Origin: Anseongella ginsenosidimutans | GTDB taxonomy: Bacteria > Bacteroidota > Bacteroidia > Sphingobacteriales > Sphingobacteriaceae | Reading direction: 5' to 3' | Length of the DNA: 64,000 nucleotides | NCBI GenBank assembly: GCA_029268045.1 | Contig: JAJUHF010000002.1 | Span: 28,988-92,987 of the forward strand | Part shown: positions 55,601 to 63,597 of the stretch, in pieces | How the letters are laid out: the number at the start of each line of letters is the position of its first letter | Position numbering within the stretch: position 1 is the first letter of the stretch | Translations under genes and position numbers: made by a program | Notes under the pieces: generated by a model | Database searches by the model: none | Told to the model about the DNA's origin: nothing | The model's input: only the letters and a program-made list of their open reading frames with translations

Positions 55601-56086
55601 CGCTGGACCAGTGAGTGGGACGGACTTACCTACGACGACGGGATCATCCCCGAAGGTGTATTCCCGGAAGGACAGACCGTTACCCTGCCGCCTTCCAAGG
55701 GGGGAGGCCAGGTGGACGTAGGCGGAATGACCTATCAGGAAGCCTACGAAGCTGGATACGTGGAGCCCACCCACGCGCCACACTTCTACTACCGCTACGG
55801 GTCATCCTCCACCGGCGTATCGGATTATTGGGTGTTTGAAAATTCATGGATTTCCCTCCGCCAAGTGGCCATCAGCTATCAGTTCCCGCGTGAGATCTGT
55901 GAAAAACTCAAACTGAACCACCTGAGTTTGGGAGTCGTGGGACGTGACCTGCTGTATCTGTACAATTCCCTTCCCTACAATTACAATCCAGCCTCCAATA
56001 ACTCCAATAACACGGCGTTTTATGGCGAGGAAGGGTTTCTGCCCATGATCCGCTCCCTGGCGTTCACATTAAGGGTAGGATTTTAA
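52679..56086 (+). CDS. SusC/RagA TonB-dependent outer membrane transporter
   Basis: 1135 residues, longer than its paralogue at 32.6-35.8 kb. A signal peptide ending AYAQ, then the regulatory-like domain (LVSGTVTDGTNPLPGVSVLVKG), the plug motif AAAALYGSRAINGVVLITSKKG and a large barrel. It has LDRVVVTALGVEKDEKSLGYSVTEI instead of the more common FGQQK form, a variant associated with the SusD-like-2 partners. Its SusD-type partner follows by 17 bp. Confidence 0.94.
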   Translation: MINKYLFRKSWLLIVFTGLSVHAYAQQLVSGTVTDGTNPLPGVSVLVKGTNQGTQTDENGAYSIRVAADGVLQFALLGFQTTELGVEGRQTINVVLTQDASELDRVVVTALGVEKDEKSLGYSVTEISGADLAVTNETNPVNALQGRVAGVQIDMGAGGLFGNSKILIRGNSTLGTNNQPIFVIDGVIMDNDIFGGNGRDFGNDLKNLNMEDFESVSILKGSAAAALYGSRAINGVVLITSKKGRKRSGLGVTFTQTFNSYQPYAGPDFQNVFGGGTNGPFFTDRRDPNYTADQAYMTKVFPIDPATGKPYIDQGINRELENWGPRMEGQEVLNYDGTPTRYLPQPNNFLDAFQNGFGSNTNISLDGGNERSTFRFSYNRNTDEGVVYNNELTKDAFGLRVTHELSPRINLDVSANYSNFKGLNPPRLGGLDAFGSYNYGKLFTWMIPRNYDTKYWMRRENYTSALGGAPNPNSNEETNKAPETRFWFNLFENNYYQKEQMIRSRVAITAKLADWSNLILEGNLNNLYTESETKELGQGQNFTGGAYALGHETKENYFLKGMLTAERSLTSDLDISGYIGGEIQRTTRSFNRGRTDGGLSYPGNYFLANSVNQPISEGGINYKRAFNSLYASADLGFRNQLYLQATWRGDWSSALTYSDGTGNNFFHYPSVSLSWIFNETFDLPTWISYGKLRTNIAALGSDADPFVINPGFAFNGFTNIGGQTLPISTFSDRRVRQSNLKPERKIAKEIGAEMRFLNGRLGFDLTLYQDNTYNQILDISTPIESGVDAILINAGNIQNKGIELAIDATPVQTAGFEWSTAFNYSRNRNLIKELYEGRNEFNLGANIAEISSWAIVGKSYGTLRSSIQSARFQAKDGQGNPIDHPHNGKVQLVWRSDARAAFPARSNIIQDIGDINAKFRGGWDNTFRFKNFSLNVLLDAKIGGDFVLATYRYGTHTGVLPNTLFGRDEKYGGIRWTSEWDGLTYDDGIIPEGVFPEGQTVTLPPSKGGGQVDVGGMTYQEAYEAGYVEPTHAPHFYYRYGSSSTGVSDYWVFENSWISLRQVAISYQFPREICEKLKLNHLSLGVVGRDLLYLYNSLPYNYNPASNNSNNTAFYGEEGFLPMIRSLAFTLRVGF

Positions 56087-56103
56087 CTCAAAAAGAACCA
56101 GAC

Positions 56104-57783
56104 ATGAAAACACGTATAAACCGATACATTGGACTCGCAGCCCTGCTGGCTCTTCCTGCCCTCAGCAGCTGTACCAAAGATTTTGGGGACATCAACACCG
56201 ATCCCCGGCTGGTGACCGAACCGGATGTCAAATTCCTGTTTACCTATTCGGCCAATTCGATTCCTCCCACCGGGGGCGAATGGATATGGGAGAGTCTGGA
56301 ACAGACCATGCGTTTTACCCAGCATACCTCGGCCAGTCCTTACGAGATCACCGGAAACGTGAATTCCCGTTACAACCGGTATTACACCCAGATCCTTCCC
56401 AATTTGCTGGAGATCCGCGCCCGGATCGATCAGCGGACCGATGCGGAACGGTATCAGAAAATGAAGGCGGTCACTTACATCCTGGATGTATACGCCGGGA
56501 TCCGGGTAACCGATCTGAACGGTTCCATTCCCTACAGCGAAGCCATGCTGGCCCGGTACGAAGATAAATTCAATCCCGTTTTCGACCCGCAGCAGCAGCT
56601 TTTCAATACCTGGCTGGGGCACCTGGACAACGCCATCGCGACCCTGGCCGGCAACCAGGGCGACCAGGAAAGCTACGGAAACGCCGACATTTTTTATCAG
56701 GGCGACTGGACCCGGTGGATCAAGCTGGCCAATACGCTGAAGCTTCGCATGGCCGTCCGGCTGGAAAGGCAGGACAACGCGTTGGCACAGCAGATTTTTC
56801 AGCAGGTGATGAGCGACCCGGTGGGACCCATCGACGGGGAAGACTCCGAATTGCGTTACCTCAATCCGGATCAAAATCCCATCGGCAATGACGTGGATTA
56901 CCGGAGCCGGCGTTTTGCCGCCCGTGAAATGGTCAATTTCATGAAAAGGACTGGCGATCCACGGATCGCGATCTATTTCGATGCCAACGACCTGGTGGGG
57001 CCCTACGCCGATACCCTGGCGAAATACGGGACTTCGCTTCCCGCCTTTATTGATCCGGCCGATCCGCTGATCCGCTTTCAGGGCGGTCCGCCCGACTGGA
57101 CCGTGGCGCCGGAGATCGCGACCTATATCAGCAATCCTTTCACCGTAAGCCAGTATTCGAGGTATTTTCTGATATCCCCCATTAACCGGAGCCTGCTATC
57201 CCCGAAGCTGAACGGGGCAACCGGAAACTCACTGCAGGTTCTGGTATCCCATGCCGAAACCTGCTTTTACATTGCTGAATTCATCACCAAAGGGTACGCC
57301 GGCGGTCTGAACACAGGAGGCACCGCCGAGGACTGGTATAAAAAGGGCATTGCCTCCTCTATCCAAACCATGAACCAGATTGCAGCAGCGGCTCAGTCGG
57401 AAACCGCCTTTGACGGAGACGGGGCAGCCGAAATCGCAGCCTATCTGGCCGACCCGGATGTGGCGCTCAATGGAAGCGACGACCTGGAGCGGATCTATAT
57501 CCAGCAGTATCTTGCCTTTTTCCTTTTGCCAAACGAGGCGTATGTATTTTGCCGCCGCACGGGATATCCCAGGAATACGTCCACGTATTACCGGATGGAA
57601 CCGTTTAACGAACCCATTCCCCGCCGGTTCTGGATAAACGATCCGGGCGAAGTGAACCGGGAGAACTGGATGAGCGCGTACGAAGATCAGGGCTTCACGC
57701 CCCGCGCGGTGGATGCCCAGACACTGAGTGAAGAGCGTGTATGGTACGACAAGCCTGCCCCCGACTTCGGGGAAGGACAGTGA
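56104..57783 (+). CDS. SusD-like nutrient-binding lipoprotein (SusD-like 2 type)
   Basis: 559 residues with lipobox LSSCTKDF. The N-terminal DFGDINTDPRLVTEPDVKFLFTYSA and the pattern of helices fit the SusD-like-2 branch rather than classic SusD. C-terminal LERIYIQQYLAFFLLPNEAYVFCRRTGYPR is typical. It partners the preceding SusC. The bound glycan is not predictable; the fucosidase upstream hints at fucosylated substrates, but that is inference. Confidence 0.9.
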   Translation: MKTRINRYIGLAALLALPALSSCTKDFGDINTDPRLVTEPDVKFLFTYSANSIPPTGGEWIWESLEQTMRFTQHTSASPYEITGNVNSRYNRYYTQILPNLLEIRARIDQRTDAERYQKMKAVTYILDVYAGIRVTDLNGSIPYSEAMLARYEDKFNPVFDPQQQLFNTWLGHLDNAIATLAGNQGDQESYGNADIFYQGDWTRWIKLANTLKLRMAVRLERQDNALAQQIFQQVMSDPVGPIDGEDSELRYLNPDQNPIGNDVDYRSRRFAAREMVNFMKRTGDPRIAIYFDANDLVGPYADTLAKYGTSLPAFIDPADPLIRFQGGPPDWTVAPEIATYISNPFTVSQYSRYFLISPINRSLLSPKLNGATGNSLQVLVSHAETCFYIAEFITKGYAGGLNTGGTAEDWYKKGIASSIQTMNQIAAAAQSETAFDGDGAAEIAAYLADPDVALNGSDDLERIYIQQYLAFFLLPNEAYVFCRRTGYPRNTSTYYRMEPFNEPIPRRFWINDPGEVNRENWMSAYEDQGFTPRAVDAQTLSEERVWYDKPAPDFGEGQ

Positions 57784-57808
57784 TCAAGTCCTAACTTAGA
57801 TTGCAGCA

Positions 57809-57855
57809 GCCTGCCGGAGCTTTCCCTGTCAAGGGTGAGCCGGCAGGCTTCGCTT
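57809..57855 (+). terminator. terminator after the second SusC/SusD locus
   Basis: GCCTGCCGG / CCGGCAGGC is a perfect 9-bp stem with an inner CCCT/AGGG stem, 25 bp after the SusD stop; the following T run is short (TTCGCTTTT). Confidence 0.68.
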
Positions 57856-57905
57856 TTAGTACGGTGCTGCAGACCGTATCTACGGCCAGCCTCCAAGGCA
57901 ATCCG

Positions 57906-57934
57906 TTGCATATCAGCGGATATTCGTACCTTTG
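57906..57934 (+). promoter_or_regulatory. promoter of the dsbD-like gene
   Basis: TTG (57906-57908), an 18-bp spacer, TACCTTTG (57927-57934), an exact -7 match, about 30 bp before the ATG. Confidence 0.6.
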
Positions 57935-57966
57935 CAGGATCAATCAAACCAACCTATTAAAATTGT

Positions 57967-60177
57967 ATGATGAAAAGAATTATCCTCATTTGGAGTTTAC
58001 TGGCCATTGCAAGCGGTCTGAGCGCGCAGATATTCAATCCGGTCAGCTGGGACTTCAGCGCACGCCCTTCGGGTGAAAATGAAATGGTACTCACCCTGAG
58101 AGCAACCATCGATCCGGGATGGCACGTGTACTCCCAACATCTGGACGAAGGCGGTCCCATTCCAACCAATTTCAAGTTCACCCCTTCATCCGACTACGAG
58201 CTGAAAGGAGGGGTGGAGGAAGTCTCCGAGGTGGAGCGTGTCATGGACCCCAATTTCGGAATGGAAGTACTTTATTTCAGCAACGAGGCGGTATTTGAAC
58301 AAACTGTGGTTCTTAAAAAGCCGTCCACCGCAATCAGCGGGGTGCTGGAATACATGGTATGCGATGACCAGCGCTGTCTGCCTCCTACGGAAGTGGAATT
58401 CAGCATCAAGGCCAATCACCCCGATTTCAGCGCCGGCGGCGGTAGCGCGGGTGTGGAGCCAGCGAAAAAATCGTCGGCCCATCTCGCCCCGGAAGCTGAC
58501 GAGCGGGAAAGCGGCGGGCAGCAGGGGCAGGGATCGCGGGAAGCGGATCGGATAGCAGCCGCGGATTCCGCGCAGGGAATCGTTCAGTCGCGACAGGAGA
58601 CCGATTCTTCGGCGATTGCCGGTACGGACCCAGCCACCCCGGAAACCCTGGAAGCAGCCGCAGCGCAGGCCGATGCGAAAAGTGAGCGGAAGTCACTTCT
58701 GGGAATATTCATCGCGGGTTTTGCGGGCGGACTGCTGGCGCTGCTAATGCCCTGCATTTTTCCCATGATCCCGCTTACGGTAAGCTATTTCACCAAGAAA
58801 GGCGCAACCGGCGGCCGGGCAAAAGTGATCAGTTCCGCGGCCCTCTACGGAGTATCCATCATTGTCATTTACGTAGCCCTGGGCCTGCTCATTACGGTAC
58901 TTTTCGGATCCAACAAATTAAATGAACTGGCCAGCAACGGATTTTTGAATATCCTGTTTTTCCTGATACTGGTCATTTTTGCCATTTCCTTCTTTGGCGC
59001 ATTTGAATTGAACCTGCCCAGCTCCTGGACCACGTTCGCCGACAAGAAAGCAGACAGTCATGGATTGACCGGTATTTTCTTTATGGCGGTGGCGCTTAGC
59101 CTGGCCTCGTTCTCCTGCACTGGGCCCATCATCGGGTCGCTCCTGGTAGAGGCCGCCAGCAAGGGCGCCCTGCTTGGTCCCGCCACGGGCATGTTCGGCT
59201 TCGCCCTGGCCCTGGCCATCCCCTTTACCCTGTTTGCAATTTTCCCCCAATGGCTGCAGACGCTGCCCAAGTCCGGCGGATGGCTGAATACGGTCAAAGT
59301 GAGTCTCGGATTCCTGGAACTGGCTTTCGCCCTGAAATTCCTTTCCACGGTAGACATGGCCTATCACTGGAATCTGCTCGACCGGGACATTTTCCTGGTA
59401 CTTTGGATCGTGATTTTCGGCACCTGGGGACTTTACCTGCTGGGTAAGCTTCGTTTCGCACACGACAGTCCGGTGACCCACTTGTCGGTTCCCCGCCTGT
59501 TCTTTGCCATTTTCGCGCTTGGTTTTTCTATTTACATGATCCCTGGCCTTTGGGGGGCGCCGCTAAAGCCGATCAGTTCATTTCTTCCCCACCAGGGAAC
59601 GCAGGATTTTGATATGTACACCGCCACCCTCGGTGGGGGAGCCTCCCATGCTTCAACGGGAGGCGAGCCGGACGGGGCAGGGAAAAAGTACACCAACCTC
59701 TTTCACGCTCCGCTGGGGCTGAACGCGTTCTTCGATTACGAAGAGGCATTGGCGTATGCCGAACGGGTCAACAAACCCTTGTTCATTGATTTTACCGGAT
59801 GGAGCTGTACCAATTGCCGCCGGATGGAAGCTTCGGTTTGGCCCGATCCCCGCGTGCTGGAGCGGATCCGCGACAATTTTGTCCTGGTGCAATTGTATGT
59901 GGACGATAAAACCGCTTTGCCCGCCGAAGAGCATTACGTATCGGAATTCAGCGGTAAAACGATCAATACGATCGGAAAAAAATGGAGTGATTTCCAGGCC
60001 AGCCGCTTCAATACCAATTCGCAACCCTATTATGTCATTACCGACCATCAGGGACAGGTACTTGTTCCTCCGCGTGCCTTCAATCTGAACATTCCCCAAT
60101 ACGTCCGCTTCCTAGACCAGGGTGTGGAGGCATTCCGAGCAGGCGAACCCATGCTTTCGCAAACCCCCAAACATTAG
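57967..60177 (+). CDS. dsbD: DsbD-type thiol:disulfide reductase
   Basis: 736 residues. A signal peptide; an N-terminal DsbD-alpha-like domain (about 22-140) with CDDQRCLPPTEVEF; an Ala/Gln/Glu-rich linker (about 155-235); eight membrane helices (about 240-520) with LLALLMPCIFPMIPLTV and ASFSCTGPIIGSLL, where the membrane Cys pair lies; and a C-terminal thioredoxin domain with GWSCTNCRRMEASVWPD (CxxC). It carries electrons from cytoplasmic thioredoxin to periplasmic thiol proteins. The unusually long polar linker is noted. A second in-frame ATG at 57970 is equally possible as start. Confidence 0.92.
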   Translation: MMKRIILIWSLLAIASGLSAQIFNPVSWDFSARPSGENEMVLTLRATIDPGWHVYSQHLDEGGPIPTNFKFTPSSDYELKGGVEEVSEVERVMDPNFGMEVLYFSNEAVFEQTVVLKKPSTAISGVLEYMVCDDQRCLPPTEVEFSIKANHPDFSAGGGSAGVEPAKKSSAHLAPEADERESGGQQGQGSREADRIAAADSAQGIVQSRQETDSSAIAGTDPATPETLEAAAAQADAKSERKSLLGIFIAGFAGGLLALLMPCIFPMIPLTVSYFTKKGATGGRAKVISSAALYGVSIIVIYVALGLLITVLFGSNKLNELASNGFLNILFFLILVIFAISFFGAFELNLPSSWTTFADKKADSHGLTGIFFMAVALSLASFSCTGPIIGSLLVEAASKGALLGPATGMFGFALALAIPFTLFAIFPQWLQTLPKSGGWLNTVKVSLGFLELAFALKFLSTVDMAYHWNLLDRDIFLVLWIVIFGTWGLYLLGKLRFAHDSPVTHLSVPRLFFAIFALGFSIYMIPGLWGAPLKPISSFLPHQGTQDFDMYTATLGGGASHASTGGEPDGAGKKYTNLFHAPLGLNAFFDYEEALAYAERVNKPLFIDFTGWSCTNCRRMEASVWPDPRVLERIRDNFVLVQLYVDDKTALPAEEHYVSEFSGKTINTIGKKWSDFQASRFNTNSQPYYVITDHQGQVLVPPRAFNLNIPQYVRFLDQGVEAFRAGEPMLSQTPKH

Positions 60178-60243
60178 TCGCCGAGGCAACGGTTTTCGTC
60201 TTTTTGCCGTATTCACTCATGTAATTATTTAATTGTAACGGCA

Positions 60244-60786
60244 ATGAAAACGACGAATCCTTTCAAGGCAAGGCCGGCAGCGGCCATGATACTGCTGCTA
60301 TGCGCCTTCGGGCTGGTGGCGGTACTGCCCGCCTGTGAAGACGAGGACAACAAGCCGGAAGAAAAGGTGGAAGTTAACGGGACGGCAACCCTGAATGCAG
60401 ACCAGGAAGTGGGCGATGTGACCTCTTCCGGTACCGGAACCTTCCAGGGAGTTTACAACAAGACCACCGGCGAATTTGAGTTTACCCTTAGCTGGAGTAA
60501 CCTCACCGGTCCGCCCACCATGATGCATTTCCATGGTCCGGCCGGTCCGGGAACCAATGCCGGTGTGAAAATCGGCATCACCGGATTTCCTGCAAACGCA
60601 ACCGGTTCGGTCAGCGGGAAAGTGACCGTGGAGGCCGGAGACCGGTCCGACCTGCTTGCCGGTAACTGGTATGTAAACATTCATACCGATGCTTATCCGC
60701 CGGGAGAGATCCGCGGACAGGTAACCTTCCCTTCCGGAAGCGGCGGTAACGGCGGTGATGGCGGTGGCGGTGGTGGTGGCTATTGA
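60244..60786 (+). CDS. CHRD-domain lipoprotein with glycine-rich tail
   Basis: 180 residues. Signal with lipobox LPACEDED, then a CHRD domain (about 45-155): LNADQEVGDVTSSGTGTFQGVYN, MMHFHGPAGPGTNAGVKIGI, and YVNIHTDAYPPGEIRGQV. The last ~15 residues are nearly all glycine. CHRD domains occur in chordin and many bacterial surface proteins; their function in bacteria is unclear. It is monocistronic, between dsbD and pfkA. Confidence 0.85.
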   Translation: MKTTNPFKARPAAAMILLLCAFGLVAVLPACEDEDNKPEEKVEVNGTATLNADQEVGDVTSSGTGTFQGVYNKTTGEFEFTLSWSNLTGPPTMMHFHGPAGPGTNAGVKIGITGFPANATGSVSGKVTVEAGDRSDLLAGNWYVNIHTDAYPPGEIRGQVTFPSGSGGNGGDGGGGGGGY

Positions 60787-60893
60787 TTGGCCACAGCCTG
60801 CACCGCATGATGGGGACGTAGCTAGTTGATTGGTTCAGGACCATGGAAGGGACGGGTGCATTTTGGGGCGCGGATACGTATTCCAAAATGCAC

Positions 60894-60925
60894 TTGTTAC
60901 TTGCTGCTAATTATTCGTATTTTTG
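60894..60925 (+). promoter_or_regulatory. promoter of pfkA
   Basis: TTG (60894-60896), a 21-bp spacer, TATTTTTG (60918-60925), an exact TAnnTTTG match, 47 bp before the ATG. Confidence 0.58.
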
Positions 60926-60972
60926 GCGGCCGGTCAGCGGACTGAAATTTTGTAACCAAATTAACTATTTCT

Positions 60973-61950
60973 ATGTCTTCCATTCAGCATATTGGTGTAT
61001 TTACTTCAGGAGGGGATGCTCCCGGAATGAACGCCTGTATCCGGGCCGTGGTAAGGACTACCCTTTATCATAACCTTCAGGTGTCTGGAATCATGCGGGG
61101 CTATGAAGGAATGATCAACGGTGAAATTCAGCCGCTCGACGTAAAATCGGTAGCGAATATTATCCAACGGGGCGGTACCATGCTGAAGACAGCCCGGAGC
61201 GATGAATTTGCCACACCCGAGGGGCGCCGGCAGGCCTACGACCAGCTGAAGCGCGCGGGAATTGACGCGCTGGTGGCCATCGGAGGAGACGGCACGTTTA
61301 CCGGGGCCCATATTTTTCAGAACGAATTCGATATCCCGGTGATCGGCGTGCCTGGAACCATCGACAACGATCTGTACGGAACGGATTTTACGATTGGATA
61401 CGACACGGCCATCAATACGGTGGTGGATGCGGTGGATAAAGTCCGGGATACGGCGGAATCGCACGACCGTTTGTTTTTTGTCGAAGTGATGGGCCGGGAT
61501 TCGGGGCTTATCGCCCTGCGGAGCGGAATCGGGGTGGGGGCTGAAGCCATCCTGCTGCCGGAAGTGGATACGGATCTGGAACAGGTTTTCCAACGTCTGG
61601 AAAAAGGACGGAAGGACAAATCGTCAAAGATCATTATCGTAGCCGAAGGGGACAACGAGGGGGGCGCCTTCCCCATCGCACAGAAAGTGAAGGAACGTTT
61701 TCCTCATTACGATACCAAAGTGGCCGTGCTGGGGCATATCCAGCGGGGTGGCAAACCCACCTGCGCCGACCGGGTGCTTGCCAGCCGTTTAGGATTCGCC
61801 GCCGTGGAAGCGCTCATCGAGGGCAAACGCGGGGTTATGGCCGGTATCGTGAACCACCAGGTGGTGTTTACACCTTTTGAGAAGGCAATCAAGCATATCC
61901 ACGAGCTGGATCCCGCGTGGATCCGGATGGTCGGTATCTTATCCACCTAA
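60973..61950 (+). CDS. pfkA: ATP-dependent 6-phosphofructokinase
   Basis: 325 residues. GVFTSGGDAPGMNACIRAVV is the ATP-binding start with the GGD of ATP-type enzymes, IGGDGTFTGA the second site, and PGTIDNDLYGTDFTIGYDTA holds the catalytic Asp pair. VMGRDSGLIAL and HIQRGGKPTCADRVLASRLG are substrate/effector motifs. It commits fructose 6-phosphate to glycolysis. Confidence 0.97.
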   Translation: MSSIQHIGVFTSGGDAPGMNACIRAVVRTTLYHNLQVSGIMRGYEGMINGEIQPLDVKSVANIIQRGGTMLKTARSDEFATPEGRRQAYDQLKRAGIDALVAIGGDGTFTGAHIFQNEFDIPVIGVPGTIDNDLYGTDFTIGYDTAINTVVDAVDKVRDTAESHDRLFFVEVMGRDSGLIALRSGIGVGAEAILLPEVDTDLEQVFQRLEKGRKDKSSKIIIVAEGDNEGGAFPIAQKVKERFPHYDTKVAVLGHIQRGGKPTCADRVLASRLGFAAVEALIEGKRGVMAGIVNHQVVFTPFEKAIKHIHELDPAWIRMVGILST

Positions 61951-62045
61951 GCCAAGCGGATCCGTCCCGCTGAAGGGCTTTACGGTTTGGCAGGCTTCCG
62001 ATTTTTTCTTACCTTCAATTATCTGGCTATGAAAAACATCGGACT

Positions 62046-63593
62046 ATGCTTGTCAAAACCTATGGCGGTGCCGTTCAGGGCATCGAAGCCATTACCATCA
62101 CTGCCGAAGTCAATATCAGCGGCGGAAACAGTTATTCCATTGTAGGTCTGCCCGACAGCGCGGTACGGGAAAGTTACAAGCGGATTGATGCCGCCCTCCG
62201 GAACGGCCGGCTCCGTATGCCGCGGCGTGGAATTCTGGTAAACCTTGCACCGGCCGATATCCGCAAGGAAGGGTCGGCCTACGATCTTTGCATCGCCACC
62301 GGTATCCTGGCCGCCTCCGGACAGATGCGGGCTGACGGCATCCAGCGGTATATGATCATGGGCGAACTTTCCCTGGACGGGAGTCTGCAGCCGGTCAAAG
62401 GTGTTCTTCCCATTGCCATCCAGGCGCGCCGGGAAGGCTTTAAAGGGTTCCTTCTCCCGAAACAGAATGTGCGGGAAGCCGCCATCGTAAGCGGCCTGGA
62501 AGTATATGGCGTTGCAAGTATCCTGGAGGTCTTCCGGTTTTTCAACGGCCAGCGCGCGCTCGAAGCGTTCCGGTTGGACGCGGGCGGGGCATTTCAAGCC
62601 GGAGCCGGCAAGTATCAGCCGGATTTTGCCGATGTCAAGGGACAGGAAGACGTCAAACGTTCGCTGGAGATCGCCGCCGCCGGCGGACATAACATCATTC
62701 TGATTGGTCCGCCGGGTTCGGGCAAAACCATGCTGGCCAAGCGCCTTCCCGGCATCCTGCCGCCGCTTACGCTCAATGAGACGCTGGAAACCACCAAAAT
62801 CCATTCGGTTGCCGGAAAGCTTTCCACCACCGACGGCCTGCTTGCCGAGCGCCCCTTCCGCTCGCCGCATCATACCATCAGCAATACGGCGCTAGTGGGC
62901 GGGGGCATCGCTCCGCAGCCCGGTGAGATTTCCCTGGCACATAACGGCGTCCTGTTCCTGGATGAACTGCCGGAATTTAAACGCTCCGTGCTGGAGGTCC
63001 TGCGACAGCCGCTGGAGGAGCGGAAAGTTTATATTTCCCGGGCGAAGTTTTCGGTCAACTATCCGGCCAGCTTCATGCTAGTTGCCTCCATGAACCCCTG
63101 TCCTTGCGGGTATTACAATCATCCGTCCAAAAAGTGCGAATGTTCGCCCGGGGCGATCAGGCGTTACCTGAGCAGGGTCTCGGGCCCGCTGATGGACCGG
63201 ATCGATATTCATGTGGAGGTCACCCCGGTTGCTTTTACCGAACTTGCGGGTGGGCGGTCCTACGAGAAAAGCGAGGAAGTCCGGAAGCGGGTGATCGCAG
63301 CCCGGGAGGTGCAACGGCGACGGTTCGCTGAACGGGGAGGGATCTATTCGAATGCCCAGATACCTTTCAGCGAAGTTAGCGTGCGGTGCCGGGTGAACGC
63401 GGAAAGCCTTGCCCTGCTCAGGACCGCGATGGAACGCCTGGGCCTTTCGGCAAGGGCATACGAGCGTATTTTGAAAGTCGCCCGGACCATTGCCGACCTG
63501 GCAGCCAGTGCAGAGATCCAAACCGAACACCTTGCCGAAGCCATTCACTTCCGCAGTCTGGACCGGGAGGCCTGGCGACAAAACCTTCGCTGA
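62046..63593 (+). CDS. YifB/ComM family Mg-chelatase-like AAA+ ATPase
   Basis: 515 residues. An N-terminal Lon-like ChlI domain (IEAITITAEVNISGGNSYSIVGLPDSAVRESYKRI), an AAA+ core with Walker A IGPPGSGKTMLAKRLPGI, Walker B GVLFLDELPEF and sensor RSPHHTIS, and a C-terminal zinc-finger-like CPCGYYNHPSKKCECSP. ComM is a branch-migration helicase in natural transformation. Competence in this organism is not otherwise indicated here. Confidence 0.94.
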   Translation: MLVKTYGGAVQGIEAITITAEVNISGGNSYSIVGLPDSAVRESYKRIDAALRNGRLRMPRRGILVNLAPADIRKEGSAYDLCIATGILAASGQMRADGIQRYMIMGELSLDGSLQPVKGVLPIAIQARREGFKGFLLPKQNVREAAIVSGLEVYGVASILEVFRFFNGQRALEAFRLDAGGAFQAGAGKYQPDFADVKGQEDVKRSLEIAAAGGHNIILIGPPGSGKTMLAKRLPGILPPLTLNETLETTKIHSVAGKLSTTDGLLAERPFRSPHHTISNTALVGGGIAPQPGEISLAHNGVLFLDELPEFKRSVLEVLRQPLEERKVYISRAKFSVNYPASFMLVASMNPCPCGYYNHPSKKCECSPGAIRRYLSRVSGPLMDRIDIHVEVTPVAFTELAGGRSYEKSEEVRKRVIAAREVQRRRFAERGGIYSNAQIPFSEVSVRCRVNAESLALLRTAMERLGLSARAYERILKVARTIADLAASAEIQTEHLAEAIHFRSLDREAWRQNLR

Positions 63594-63597
63594 GATC

